Made by a program: the position numbers and the translations under genes. The notes beneath the pieces were generated by a model. The model had not been told where the DNA came from, searched no databases, and saw only the letters and a program-made list of their open reading frames with translations. This document shows, in pieces, positions 52,112 to 60,856 of a stretch of 64,000 bases of DNA. The DNA is from an uncultured Oscillibacter sp. (lineage in GTDB: Bacteria > Bacillota > Clostridia > Oscillospirales > Oscillospiraceae), in NCBI GenBank assembly GCA_910587875.1, contig CAJUOD010000004.1:1-64000 (forward strand), written 5' to 3'. The first letter of the stretch is position 1. The number at the start of each line of letters is the position of its first letter.

Positions 52112-52140
52112 ATTATATGCCGCATCCAGCCGCTTGTCAA
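52112..52140 (-). promoter_or_regulatory. Consensus promoter of cysK
   Basis: On the minus strand, TTGACA (52140-52135), 17 nt, TATAAT (52117-52112): perfect match in both boxes. Confidence 0.9.
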
Positions 52141-52230
52141 CCGTCAGGCAAGGTATAGAAAGCCGATTGGCGGGGCCCTTTTCTCCCAGGCCCCGCCGCG
52201 TCAGACACGTATTCAGTTTCCCTTTACCGG

Positions 52231-53217
52231 CTATCCCTCATACTCCGCCGCAAGCGCGCCCTCCGCGCCTACGCGGAACACCAGCGCCCGGTGCGGCGGA
52301 AGGTTCAGCCCGTCCAATTCCGGGCAGTCGGAAAACCAGAGGGCCGCGCCGCTGTCCGACAGCTGCCGGAGCAGCTCCGGGTCCGCGCTGTGATAGCGCC
52401 GGTCGCTGGAGGCGCAGCAAACCACCGCTTTCGGACAGACCGCCGCGATGAGGGCGGCGTCCGCGCCGTCCCGCTGGCCGTGGTGTCCCACCTTGAAGAG
52501 GTCCGCGGCCAGATCCTCACGGACAATCCCGCCGTAGCCCAGGCGGTTGGCGTCCCCAGGAAGCAGGACGCGGGTGCCTCGCCAGTTCAAGCGTAAGATC
52601 AGGCTGTAATTGTTCATGGCCCCGTCCAGGGTGGTGAGCTTCCGCCGGAAGGCGGCGGGGTCTTCCTCCCGATACAGGTCCGCGTACAGCTCCGCCAGCT
52701 CCTCCGCCTTTTCCGGGGAGGGCCCCAGGCAGCGGACGGTCAGGCCGGGACAGGGCCGGGCCTCCCAGCCGGCGGAAAGGGTCCGCAGCGCGCCGCCGGC
52801 GGCCTCCACCCCGGCGCAGAGCGTCCGGTAATCGTTCATGGCCTGGAGGAACTTCCGCTGGGACGGCGTGGCCTCCGGAAACAGGGGCAGGGGCCGTAAG
52901 GCGCGGTAAAGGTCCGGGGGCAGCGCCTGCCAGAGCTCCCCGGGGGGCCAGCGGCCCGGCAGGGGGAGCAGACCACAGAGGTGATCCTCGTGGACGTGGG
53001 TGCTCACCATCACGTCGATGTGGTCCAGTCCCCTGGCCGCCAGGTACTCCGCCAGGGGAATCCGGCCGGAGGCGCGGTCCCGGTACTCCTCCTCCTCGGC
53101 GCTGCCCCCGTCGATGACCATGACGAAGACGCCGCCGGGACGGGCCGGGTCCGGACACTCCAGGAGGACGGCCTCCCCGTAGCCCACGTTTACAAACGTC
53201 AATTTCATCTCTTCCAT
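52231..53217 (-). CDS. ComEC/Rec2-like metallo-beta-lactamase-fold hydrolase
   Basis: The 328-residue protein has the MBL metal motif STHVHEDH (His74, His76, Asp78, His79), LLPGDAN and KVGHHGQ, as in the C-terminal hydrolase of ComEC. There are no membrane segments or signal peptide. It starts 4 bp after the permease stop, so it belongs to the ABC operon transcript. Its substrate is unknown. Confidence 0.88.
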   Translation of the reverse strand: MEEMKLTFVNVGYGEAVLLECPDPARPGGVFVMVIDGGSAEEEEYRDRASGRIPLAEYLAARGLDHIDVMVSTHVHEDHLCGLLPLPGRWPPGELWQALPPDLYRALRPLPLFPEATPSQRKFLQAMNDYRTLCAGVEAAGGALRTLSAGWEARPCPGLTVRCLGPSPEKAEELAELYADLYREEDPAAFRRKLTTLDGAMNNYSLILRLNWRGTRVLLPGDANRLGYGGIVREDLAADLFKVGHHGQRDGADAALIAAVCPKAVVCCASSDRRYHSADPELLRQLSDSGAALWFSDCPELDGLNLPPHRALVFRVGAEGALAAEYEG

Positions 53218-53221
53218 CGGC

Positions 53222-54115
53222 TCAACCCATGGCCCGCTTGATATAGAGGCTGGAAAGGAGCAGCACCAGGACGGTCATGACAATGGCGCCCGCGCTGCCG
53301 AAGCCGAAGTCCAGAGACTTGATGCCGTAGTTATAGAGGTATTGCGTAATGGTGGAGGTCGTGTTGGCCGGTCCTCCGCCGGTGAGCAGGTTCACCTTAT
53401 CGAAGAGGCGGAAGCTGTCGATGGTCCGCAGCAGGGCGCAGAGGGCCAGGCTGTTTTTGATATTGGGGATGGTGACGTAAAAAAGGGATTTGATCGCGTT
53501 CGCCCCGTCGATGCGGGCGGCCTCGTACTGCGTCTGGGGCACGGCCTGAAGGGCGGCGTACAGCAGCAGGAAGACAAAGGGCGCGCTCTGCCACACGTCG
53601 ATGAGCAGAAGCATCCCGAAGGCGGTGCGCATATCGGAGAACCAGTTGAATACCGGCAGACTCAGCGTCTCCAGCACCTGGTTGACGATGCCGTAGTTGG
53701 GGGAGAGCATCATCCGCCAGCTCAGGGCCACGGTGACGGTGGGCAGCAGGTACGGCAGGAGCAGCAGGGTCCGCATGACCTTCTGGCCCCTGGTCAGGCT
53801 GTTGACCAGCAGCGCCATGGCAAAGCCGATGAGCATCTCAAAGATCACCGCCAGGATGGTGAACTTCACCGTGTTCAGAATCGCCTGGCGGAAGTAGGCG
53901 TCGCTGAGGAGCTTCGTGTAGTTTCCCAGCGCGATGAAGGACGCGGGCTTCTGGAGATTCCGCAGGAGGTTGTAATCCGTGAAGCTGTAAAACAGGGTGA
54001 ACAGCAGCGGATAGGCGGTCATGACCAGCAGGACCAGGATCGTGGGGCTTATCATTCCCATGCCGAAGCGCCGCGCGGAGCTCTCGGCGGTGTGAGGGAG
54101 TCGGTTCTTTTTCAT
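53222..54115 (-). CDS. Carbohydrate ABC transporter permease, MalF type
   Basis: The 297-residue protein has six membrane segments and the permease EAA-type loop (YEAARIDGANAIKSLFYVTIPNIK). It forms a heterodimer with the MalG-type permease encoded upstream. The operon has no ATPase, so a shared MsmX-type ATPase is expected. Confidence 0.94.
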   Translation of the reverse strand: MKKNRLPHTAESSARRFGMGMISPTILVLLVMTAYPLLFTLFYSFTDYNLLRNLQKPASFIALGNYTKLLSDAYFRQAILNTVKFTILAVIFEMLIGFAMALLVNSLTRGQKVMRTLLLLPYLLPTVTVALSWRMMLSPNYGIVNQVLETLSLPVFNWFSDMRTAFGMLLLIDVWQSAPFVFLLLYAALQAVPQTQYEAARIDGANAIKSLFYVTIPNIKNSLALCALLRTIDSFRLFDKVNLLTGGGPANTTSTITQYLYNYGIKSLDFGFGSAGAIVMTVLVLLLSSLYIKRAMG

Positions 54116-54200
54116 AAGCGCCTCTCTTTTCAGGGGGGATACGGCGCCGGGAGGCGCCTTTGGGAGGGCCGGGACGCCCGAAGGCGTCCCGGCGCTGATT

Positions 54201-55484
54201 TTAACCCATCAATTGCTCCAGGTTGGCCTGGGCGTCGGCCAGACCCTGGTCCACGGTCTTCACACCGTTGACAATGTTGTCCATTTCGGTGCCCAGAGTG
54301 GTGTAGAACTGGGTCCACTCGGCGATGACGGGGCGGTACATGCCGCTCTCCAGGGCCTGGCAGACCACCTCATACTGGGGATAGGTGGCCAGGACGTCCG
54401 CGTCCTGGAGGCTGGAGTACCGGCAGGGCACGCCGCCGGAGGGAACGGTGGCCTTCTGCACCTCGGCGTCCATCAGGTAGCTCAGCAGCTTCACGCCCAG
54501 GTCCTTGTGCTGGCTGTTGTTGGGCACGCCGATGGTCCAGATTCCGTAGACGTTGGAGTTGTAGGCCTTGGCTCCGGCGGAGGCCGCGCCGCTCAGGGCG
54601 ATATAGTCCGCGGTGGAGTCGGCGGTGGGGGTGTACCAGCCGGGCCAGCCGACGCCCATGGTGCCCGCGCCGGTGTCCACGGAGGCAATCAGGTCATCCT
54701 TTACCTGGGCCTCGCCGGTGGCGATGAGCTCCAGGTAGTAATTCATAGCCGCTTTGAATTCGTCCGTGTTCACCGTGGGCTTGTTGTTTTCATCGATGAC
54801 CCAGCCGCCGAAGGACAGCAGGATGGGCAGGAAGTCCACCACCAGGTTGTTCTGGTTGTCGCCCCGGTAGATGAAGCCCTTTTTGCCGTTCTCCTGGGCG
54901 TTTTTGCAGATGGCCAGCAGGTCGTCCAGGCTCTTGATCTGGTCGGCGGAGTACCCGGCGGCTTCCACGTTGGCTTTGTTGTACATCAGAACCGTGACGT
55001 TGCCATAGTAAGGGGCCAGATAGAGCTGGTCTCCCACGTAGCAGATGGCGGTGGTGGCGGGGATCACATCGTCGTCCAGGCTGTAGCCCAGCTCCGTCAG
55101 GTTGGCCAGGACGCCGTTCTCCGTGAACTCGGCCATCCAGGAACCGTCCACCATGCAGAGATCATAGGTGCCGTCCTTGTTGATGGCGTCCAGGGCGATG
55201 CCGGAGTACAGGTCGGACTCGGAGAGCTCCTGTACCTCGCAGGTGACGTTGTTCTCGGCCTCGAAGGCGGGGAGGCATTCCTTGATCACGTCGGCGTAGG
55301 TGCCCGCCCGCAGGATCAGGGTCAGCTTGGTGGGGGCGGCGGAGCCGGAATCGCCGGAAGAACCGGAGTCCCCGGAAGTGCTGGAGCCGCCGGAGCTTCC
55401 GGCGTCCCCGCCGGACTTTCCGCCGCAGGCGGCCAGGGACAGGGCCATGACCAGTGCCAGCAGGAGCGCGAGTAGCTTTTTCAT
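54201..55484 (-). CDS. Sugar-binding lipoprotein of an ABC transporter (family 1)
   Basis: The start at 55484 is chosen for AGGAGGA and the lipoprotein signal that follows, with lipobox LAAC at Cys20. A Gly/Ser-rich linker (about 22-50) leads to a MalE-type domain of the 427-residue protein (LRAGTYADVIKE, GLADAQANLEQL). It captures a sugar outside the membrane for the two permeases. The longer open frame lacks a ribosome site. Confidence 0.94.
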   Translation of the reverse strand: MKKLLALLLALVMALSLAACGGKSGGDAGSSGGSSTSGDSGSSGDSGSAAPTKLTLILRAGTYADVIKECLPAFEAENNVTCEVQELSESDLYSGIALDAINKDGTYDLCMVDGSWMAEFTENGVLANLTELGYSLDDDVIPATTAICYVGDQLYLAPYYGNVTVLMYNKANVEAAGYSADQIKSLDDLLAICKNAQENGKKGFIYRGDNQNNLVVDFLPILLSFGGWVIDENNKPTVNTDEFKAAMNYYLELIATGEAQVKDDLIASVDTGAGTMGVGWPGWYTPTADSTADYIALSGAASAGAKAYNSNVYGIWTIGVPNNSQHKDLGVKLLSYLMDAEVQKATVPSGGVPCRYSSLQDADVLATYPQYEVVCQALESGMYRPVIAEWTQFYTTLGTEMDNIVNGVKTVDQGLADAQANLEQLMG

Positions 55485-55539
55485 TTCTTTTCCTCCTAAT
55501 CTTGTCGACATCGGGTTGGTTGCCAGGGGTGGTATTTTG

Positions 55540-56379
55540 TTACTCTTTGACAGCACCGCTTGAAAGACCGGAGATCAAGTAGTTCTGCGCAAAGATCACA
55601 AACAGGGTGATGGGGATGACGGAGATCACGCCTCCGGCGGCTACCAGGCCGAAGTTGGTGAGGTTGTCCTCCGTATTCAGCAGGGCCAGGGCCAGGGGCA
55701 CGGTGTTGTTTGCCGGGCTCCGGGTGAAGATGACGGTATAGGTGTACTCGTTCCAGGCGTACATGAAGGACAGCATAGCCACCGCCGCGATGCCCGGGGC
55801 CACCAGGGGCAGGACGATCCGCACGAAGAGCTGCCACTCCGTGGCGCCGTCCACCTTGGCGCTCTCCTCCACCTCCTCGGGCAGGTCCTGGAAGAAGCTG
55901 ATGAGGAACCAGATGATCAGCGGCACGTTGATGAGCACGCAGGCCAGGGAGATGGGCAGCTTGGTGTTCAGCACGCCCAGCTTGTTGAACATGATATACA
56001 GCGGGATGGTAAAGGCCACCGGGGGCAGAACCCGCACCAGCAGCACCCAGTAGGTCAGCGGCTTTTTCAGTCCGAAGCGGAACCGCCGCCGGGCCAGCAC
56101 GTAGGCCGCGCAGACCCCCACCAGCAGCGAGATGATCAGGGAACTGAAGGTGGTCTGGAGGCTGTTGACGATGGCTGTGCCGAAGCCCTCGCTGGTGAAA
56201 AGCTGGAGGAAGTGCCCCCCTGTCAGGGTCTGGGGCAGCAGGGGGATATGGCCCCGCATCTCCTCCGTGGGCCGGATGGCCATGGCCAGCAGCCAGTAGA
56301 TGGGAAACAGCGAGACCAGCAGCAGGGCCGCGCAGGCCGCCCCTTTGCCGATGGCGGCGGCTTTCTTTTTCGTCTTCAT
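55540..56379 (-). CDS. Carbohydrate ABC transporter permease, MalG type
   Basis: ATG at 56379 follows AAGGAGG. The 279-residue protein has six membrane segments and the loop VEESAKVDGATEWQLFVRIVLPLVAP. It pairs with the MalF-type permease two genes on. The gene order is LacI, MalG-type, binding protein, MalF-type, MBL hydrolase. Confidence 0.94.
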   Translation of the reverse strand: MKTKKKAAAIGKGAACAALLLVSLFPIYWLLAMAIRPTEEMRGHIPLLPQTLTGGHFLQLFTSEGFGTAIVNSLQTTFSSLIISLLVGVCAAYVLARRRFRFGLKKPLTYWVLLVRVLPPVAFTIPLYIMFNKLGVLNTKLPISLACVLINVPLIIWFLISFFQDLPEEVEESAKVDGATEWQLFVRIVLPLVAPGIAAVAMLSFMYAWNEYTYTVIFTRSPANNTVPLALALLNTEDNLTNFGLVAAGGVISVIPITLFVIFAQNYLISGLSSGAVKE

Positions 56380-56417
56380 CAAATTCCTCCTTATGGCTTC
56401 CGGTGCTTCTCCCGTCC

Positions 56418-57398
56418 TCAGCTGGACCCCCGGACCCGGAGCTCCGCGGGAATCACGGTGACGCTGGGGCACTCCTCCCCATTCAGCAGGGCGTGGAGGC
56501 AGTCCACCCCCACCTCGCCGATCCGGCGGCAGTCGATGTGGACGGAGGTGAGCTCCGGCTCCACCATCCCGCAGATGGTGGAATCGTCAAAGCCCACCAC
56601 CGCCAGGTCCTCCGGGACCTTCAGGCCAAGCCGCAGGGCGGCCTTCAGCACCCCGGCGGCGATCACGTCGTTCCCCCCCAGGACGGCGGTGGGGCGGTCC
56701 TCCCGGCGCAGCAGCTCTGTGGCCGCCCCCGCAGCGCTCTCCACCGTGGGGTCGCACATGCCGGTATGCCCGGGCTCGGCGCCATGCTCCCGCATGACCC
56801 GGAGAAAGGCGTTGTAGCGCTCCCCCGCGATGTAGGGGGAAAGGCGGCCCGCGATCATGGCGATGCGCCTGTGCCCCCGCTGGAGCAGGTGCTCCACCGC
56901 CAGGCACATGCCGCCGTACTCGTCGGACACCACGCAGGGCAGGTCGAAGCCGGGCATCCGGTGGTTCACCAGCACCACGGCGATGTTCTTGCTCTGGAAC
57001 TCGGACACCATGTCCGCCTGGGCGCTGCCCCCCAGGATGACGCCCTCCACCTGCTTATTCTGGGCGGTTCCCGCGGCCTGGGCCCAGTCGGCGGCGGTGG
57101 AGATCACCAGCTGCCGGTCCGAGCGGATGGCCCGCCGCATAATACTCTCGCAGATGCGGGCGTAGAACTCATCCAGAATCGTGGCGTCCTTCTTGCAGAT
57201 CAAAAAGGCAATTTTGTCCGTGCGCTGGCGGGCCATGGCCCGGGCGATGGCGTTGGGCGAGTAGTGGAGGATCTCCGCCGCCTCGAACACCTTCCGGCGG
57301 GTGGCCTCCCGGACCCGATCCGGCTCGGAGAAGGTGCGGGACACTGTGGCGGTGGAGACGCCGGAAAGGCGGGAAACATCGTAGATCGTGGCGTTCAT
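56418..57398 (-). CDS. LacI-family regulator of the sugar ABC operon
   Basis: The 326-residue protein has the HTH TIYDVSRLSGVSTATVSRTFS, a hinge near 45-58 and a sugar-binding core (GVILGGSAQ, VVGFDDSTICGM). It is the first gene of the ABC operon. Two sites with TGTAA...TTACA arms lie upstream, so it probably represses its own operon until the sugar is present. Confidence 0.95.
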   Translation of the reverse strand: MNATIYDVSRLSGVSTATVSRTFSEPDRVREATRRKVFEAAEILHYSPNAIARAMARQRTDKIAFLICKKDATILDEFYARICESIMRRAIRSDRQLVISTAADWAQAAGTAQNKQVEGVILGGSAQADMVSEFQSKNIAVVLVNHRMPGFDLPCVVSDEYGGMCLAVEHLLQRGHRRIAMIAGRLSPYIAGERYNAFLRVMREHGAEPGHTGMCDPTVESAAGAATELLRREDRPTAVLGGNDVIAAGVLKAALRLGLKVPEDLAVVGFDDSTICGMVEPELTSVHIDCRRIGEVGVDCLHALLNGEECPSVTVIPAELRVRGSS

Positions 57399-57419
57399 CA
57401 GGGCGCTCTCCTCTCCGCC

Positions 57420-57447
57420 CCAATAATGTAAGCACTTACATTATTGG
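57420..57447. promoter_or_regulatory. LacI-type operator O1
   Basis: A 28-bp near-perfect palindrome has 13-bp arms CCAATAATGTAAG and CTTACATTATTGG about a CA centre, 22 nt before the LacI start. Confidence 0.85.
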
Positions 57448-57611
57448 CAAAACAAAAGGATTTTATGCGGAATCCCCTGTCGGCATTCCTGTTATTTATC
57501 ATGAATTCTATCATTCTGACGGAAAAACCGCAAGGGGTATCGAGAATTTTTGGTGACATATATAGTTTCCCTCCCGCTTTTCTGTGCAGGGTGTAAAAAT
57601 ATTGAAAAAAA

Positions 57612-57625
57612 TGTAATCGCTTACA
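57612..57625. promoter_or_regulatory. LacI-type operator O2
   Basis: TGTAA-TCGC-TTACA resembles the core of O1 (TGTAAG-CA-CTTACA) and lies about 180 bp away, a spacing that would allow looping. Between them lies the operon's promoter region; no gene is seen in 57448-57707. Confidence 0.65.
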
Positions 57626-57707
57626 CTCGTTTTTGGGCAGACGCCACCCTATTTTCCCCAAGGTGCTCTCCGGGAATCGGGCGCCCCGCGGCATCAAGGC
57701 GGCGGCG

Positions 57708-58046
57708 TCAGGGGCCGGCGGGCGGGCCGCTTTTCTCTTTATATGCCTCTCCCCAGCTCTGCATGGCGTCCAGGATCGGCTTCAGGCTGTACCCCAATTC
57801 CGTCAGCGCATACTCCACTCTAGGCGGCACCTCCGGATAGACTGTCCGGGTCAGCAGCCCTCCGGCCTCCATCTGCCGGAGCTGGGCGGTCAGCACCTTC
57901 TGGCTCACGCCGCCCAGGGAGCGCTTCAGCTCTCCAAAGCGCTTTGTCCCCGGCAGCAGGTCCCGGAGAATCAGCACCTTCCATTTGTCGCCGATCAGGG
58001 TCAGCGTGGTCTCCACCGGGCAGGCGGGCAGGGTCTTCCCTTCCAT
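57708..58046 (-). CDS. HxlR-family transcription regulator
   Basis: The start at 58046 is chosen for AGGAGG upstream; an earlier ATG (58076) has no site. The 112-residue winged-helix protein has CPVETTLTLIGDKWKVLILRDL, FGELKRSLGGVSQKVLTAQLRQME and PRVEYALTELG. A single Cys at the usual HxlR position (ACPVE) may sense electrophiles. It is divergent from the gene at 58327 and probably controls it. Confidence 0.92.
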   Translation of the reverse strand: MEGKTLPACPVETTLTLIGDKWKVLILRDLLPGTKRFGELKRSLGGVSQKVLTAQLRQMEAGGLLTRTVYPEVPPRVEYALTELGYSLKPILDAMQSWGEAYKEKSGPPAGP

Positions 58047-58184
58047 GGCGGTTTCCTCCTGTCTCTTAGTTTCCAACAGATTATATGGCTTTATTCTACC
58101 GTACCGCCCGCATCGCGGTCAAGGGAGAAAAAATTTTTGAAGGCCGCGAAAACGCCGGGACCCGCTGAAACGCCGCAATGGTTT

Positions 58185-58217
58185 CCTCCCGGTACCCGTC
58201 CAATGGTTACCGGGAGG
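58185..58217. promoter_or_regulatory. Inverted repeat in the divergent HxlR region
   Basis: CCTCCCGGTA (58185-58194) and TACCGGGAGG (58208-58217) are perfect arms 13 nt apart, 27 nt upstream of the -35 of the divergent gene. It is a candidate HxlR operator. Confidence 0.5.
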
Positions 58218-58243
58218 TTCCTATACCACAATATTGTGCGTAC

Positions 58244-58272
58244 TTCACAGGGTTCCCGGCCTCTGCTATGAT
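58244..58272 (+). promoter_or_regulatory. Promoter of the gene at 58327
   Basis: TTCACA, 17 nt, TATGAT; five of six matches in each box, 55 nt before the start. Confidence 0.65.
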
Positions 58273-58326
58273 GAGCGTGTCCCAGGGAGAACATCCCAAT
58301 CAGCACATCATTTGGAGGTATTTTTT

Positions 58327-59118
58327 ATGAACAAGCACGATTATGAAACCATTCGCCTGAGCTGCGGCGAGATGCATGTCTACGACTTCGGCGGCGTGAA
58401 GCTCCACGCCTACCAGACCGGAGACCCGCTGGCGGACGAGGTGTTCCTCCTGGAAAAGGCCGGACGGTTCGTGGTCCTGGAGTCTCCCTGCTTCACGGAC
58501 AGCATCGCCGCCCTCAGCGCCTACCTGGAGGGCAAGCCCGTGGACGGGATGCTGGTGGCCTATCACGGGGCCGGGGCCTCCTTCCTGCCGGAGGTCCCCA
58601 AATACGCCACCGCCAACGCCGTGGACTACACGGAAAACGGAGGCGGGAAAGCGCTCATCAGCCAGTTTGCCGCGGCCTTCGGCGGCGCTTTCGACAGCGG
58701 CGTCCACGCCGTCGGACACATCCTGGAGGAGGGCCCGGCAACCATCGGCGGAATCGAGTTTGTGATCCACCGGACCGCCGAGGCCTTCGACGTGGAGATT
58801 CCCGAGATCAACGCGGTCTACACCCACATGCTGGGCCACGACTGCCACTCCATCGTAGCCGGGGCGGGCCACGCGGACGGCATGATCGCCCAGCTGGAGG
58901 GGTATCTGGAAAAGGGCTACAGCCTGATTCTCACCTCCCACTACACCCCCGAGGACCTGAAGGACGCCCGGACGAAGATCGACTATCTGGAGCGCCTGAA
59001 GGAAATCGCGGCCTCCTGCGCCGACGGCGAAGCCTTCAAGGCGGAGGTAAAGAGGCTGTATCCGGCCTACAGCGGCGAAAACTATCTGGATATGACCGCC
59101 GGGTTCTTCTTCGCCTGA
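58327..59118 (+). CDS. Metallo-beta-lactamase-superfamily-like protein without the classic metal motif
   Basis: The 263-residue protein (GGAGG 8 nt before ATG) has the feel of an MBL-fold protein (DEVFLLEKAGRFVVLESP, MLVAYHGAGASF, YTHMLGHDCHSIV, ILTSHYTPED). The HxHxDH signature is absent. Several His remain (YHGAG, MLGHDCHS, SHYTP) and could bind metal. It is divergent from HxlR. The function is unknown; a stress or detoxification role is inferred from the regulator only. Confidence 0.6.
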   Translation: MNKHDYETIRLSCGEMHVYDFGGVKLHAYQTGDPLADEVFLLEKAGRFVVLESPCFTDSIAALSAYLEGKPVDGMLVAYHGAGASFLPEVPKYATANAVDYTENGGGKALISQFAAAFGGAFDSGVHAVGHILEEGPATIGGIEFVIHRTAEAFDVEIPEINAVYTHMLGHDCHSIVAGAGHADGMIAQLEGYLEKGYSLILTSHYTPEDLKDARTKIDYLERLKEIAASCADGEAFKAEVKRLYPAYSGENYLDMTAGFFFA

Positions 59119-59126
59119 GCGCAAAA

Positions 59127-59160
59127 GGCTCCCTGCGGGATCCGTCCCGCAGGGAGTCCT
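59127..59160 (+). terminator. Terminator-like stem
   Basis: GGCTCCCTGCGGG pairs with CCCGCAGGGAGTCC, followed by TTAT, just after the gene at 58327. Confidence 0.7.
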
Positions 59161-59175
59161 TATAGGAGGCTGTCT

Positions 59176-59991
59176 ATGAAACGTGAAATTCTCATTCAAA
59201 AACTAAACCGGCTTTTGCTGGAGGAGCTGCCGGAGTACCGGCCCCTGGCCCTGAAGTTTCCCCGGGACGCCGCCGGGCAGCGGAAGCTGCTCCGCAGCCT
59301 GATGAACGTCCGCCCGCCCATGCCGCTGAAGGAGGACTTTCTCGCCCTGCAGGACGCGCTGCTGTCCGCCGAGCGGGAGGAGAAGGGCGTCGTGGACGGA
59401 AATGCCCTGCCTGTAACCGCCGCCCACCCGCGGATTGCCCTCTGGCAGGGGGACATCACCCGGCTGAAGGCGGACGCCGTGGTGGACGCGGACAACGCCG
59501 CCCTGCTGGGCTGCTTCCACCCCTGCCACGGCTGCATCGACAACGCCATCCACTCGGCGGCGGGCCTCCAGCTGCGGGACGAGTGCAGCCGGATCATGCG
59601 GGCCCAGGGCCGCCCGGAGCCGCCGGGCCGGGCCAAGCTGACGAGGGGATACAACCTCCCCGCCCGGTACGTGCTCCACACCGTGGGCCCCATCGTCCGG
59701 GGCCCCGTCACCGAGAAGGACCGGGAGGAGCTGGCGTCCTGCTACCGCTCCTGCCTGGAATTGGCGGCGGAGCGCGGCCTGGAGAGCGTGGCGTTCTGCT
59801 GCGTCTCCACCGGGGAGTTCCATTTTCCCAACCGGGAGGCCGCCGGAATCGCCGTGGAAACCGTCACGGACTTCCTCCGGCATGACACAACCATCAAGAG
59901 GGTGATCTTCAATGTTTTCAAGGACATCGACGCGGAAATCTACCGGGAGCTCCTGGGACTGGATCGAGCGGCTGAGGCGGACGCTGGATGA
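59176..59991 (+). CDS. Zinc-type macro-domain ADP-ribosyl hydrolase
   Basis: The 271-residue protein has an N-terminal helical region (1-90) and a macro domain (about 88-262: LWQGDITRLKADAVV, TRGYNLPARYVLHTVGP, CCVSTGEFHFPN). GCFHPCHGCIDN in the substrate loop carries the Cys/His set of zinc-macro enzymes. These remove ADP-ribose placed by SirTM sirtuins. TAGGAGG lies 6 nt before ATG. The SirTM gene overlaps its 3' end by 80 bp. Confidence 0.94.
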   Translation: MKREILIQKLNRLLLEELPEYRPLALKFPRDAAGQRKLLRSLMNVRPPMPLKEDFLALQDALLSAEREEKGVVDGNALPVTAAHPRIALWQGDITRLKADAVVDADNAALLGCFHPCHGCIDNAIHSAAGLQLRDECSRIMRAQGRPEPPGRAKLTRGYNLPARYVLHTVGPIVRGPVTEKDREELASCYRSCLELAAERGLESVAFCCVSTGEFHFPNREAAGIAVETVTDFLRHDTTIKRVIFNVFKDIDAEIYRELLGLDRAAEADAG

Positions 59992-60856
59992 GGCCGAGGC
60001 CGTGGTCGTCGGCGCCGGGGCGGGGCTGTCCGCCTCGGCGGGGATGGCCTACTCCGGAGAGCGGTTTTGGCGGCACTTCCGGGATTTTGCCGAGAAGTAC
60101 GGCATCCGGGACATGTACTCCGGAGGCTTCTACCCCTTCCCCACGCCGGAGGAATTCTGGGCGTACTGGAGCCGCCAGATCTGGGTCAACCGCTTCCAGG
60201 ACCCGCCGGGGCCGGCGTATGGCCTCCTGCTGGAGCTGGTGCGGGACAGGGAGTATTTCGTGCTGACCACCAACGTGGACCACTGCTTCCAGCGGGCGGG
60301 CTTCGACAAGGCCCGGCTGTTCTACACCCAGGGGGACTACGGCCTCTTCCAGTGCTCCGGGCCCTGCTGTCGGGAGACCTGGGACAACGAGGCCGCCGTC
60401 CGGGAGATGGTGGAGCGGCAGACGGACATGCGCGTCCCCTCCCAGCTGGTCCCCCGCTGCCCCCGGTGCGGCAGGCCAGCGGCGCTGAACCTCCGGACGG
60501 ACGAAACCTTCGTGGAGGACGCAGGCTGGCACGCCGCTGCGGAGCGCTGCGCCGGGTTCCTCCGCCGCCATAGAGAGGGCCGGGTGCTGTACCTGGAGCT
60601 GGGCGTGGGATTCAACACGCCGGGGATCATCAAGTACCCCTTCCAGCGGCTGACCGTCCAAAATCCAAAGGCGGTTTACGCCTGCCTCAACATGGGCCAG
60701 GCCCTGTGCCCCTCCGATTTGGTGGAACGGTCCGTCTGCCTGGACGGGGACATCGGCGAGACGTTGAGGAAGCTGGCGGCGGCGGGAGGACGCGCCTCCC
60801 GGGCGCTCAATACCCGTACCGCTTCCGGTGCTTCACCAGCAGGGCCGCCGACATAA
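59912..60856 (+). CDS. SirTM-type sirtuin ADP-ribosyltransferase
   Basis: The 314-residue protein has sirtuin motifs VVVGAGAGLSASAG and TTNVDHCFQRAGF. The usual catalytic His-Gly is replaced in the YTQGDYGLFQC region, as in SirTM enzymes that ADP-ribosylate rather than deacetylate. A zinc Cys set (SGPCCRE, PRCPRCG) follows. It is paired with a macro-domain hydrolase, giving a reversible switch. No GcvH-L or LplA2 target genes are adjacent. The last 25 or so residues (GRASRALNTRT onwards) overlap the facing MATE gene and look like a run-on tail. ATG 59912 follows GAGGGTG. Confidence 0.9.
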   Translation: MFSRTSTRKSTGSSWDWIERLRRTLDEAEAVVVGAGAGLSASAGMAYSGERFWRHFRDFAEKYGIRDMYSGGFYPFPTPEEFWAYWSRQIWVNRFQDPPGPAYGLLLELVRDREYFVLTTNVDHCFQRAGFDKARLFYTQGDYGLFQCSGPCCRETWDNEAAVREMVERQTDMRVPSQLVPRCPRCGRPAALNLRTDETFVEDAGWHAAAERCAGFLRRHREGRVLYLELGVGFNTPGIIKYPFQRLTVQNPKAVYACLNMGQALCPSDLVERSVCLDGDIGETLRKLAAAGGRASRALNTRTASGASPAGPPT

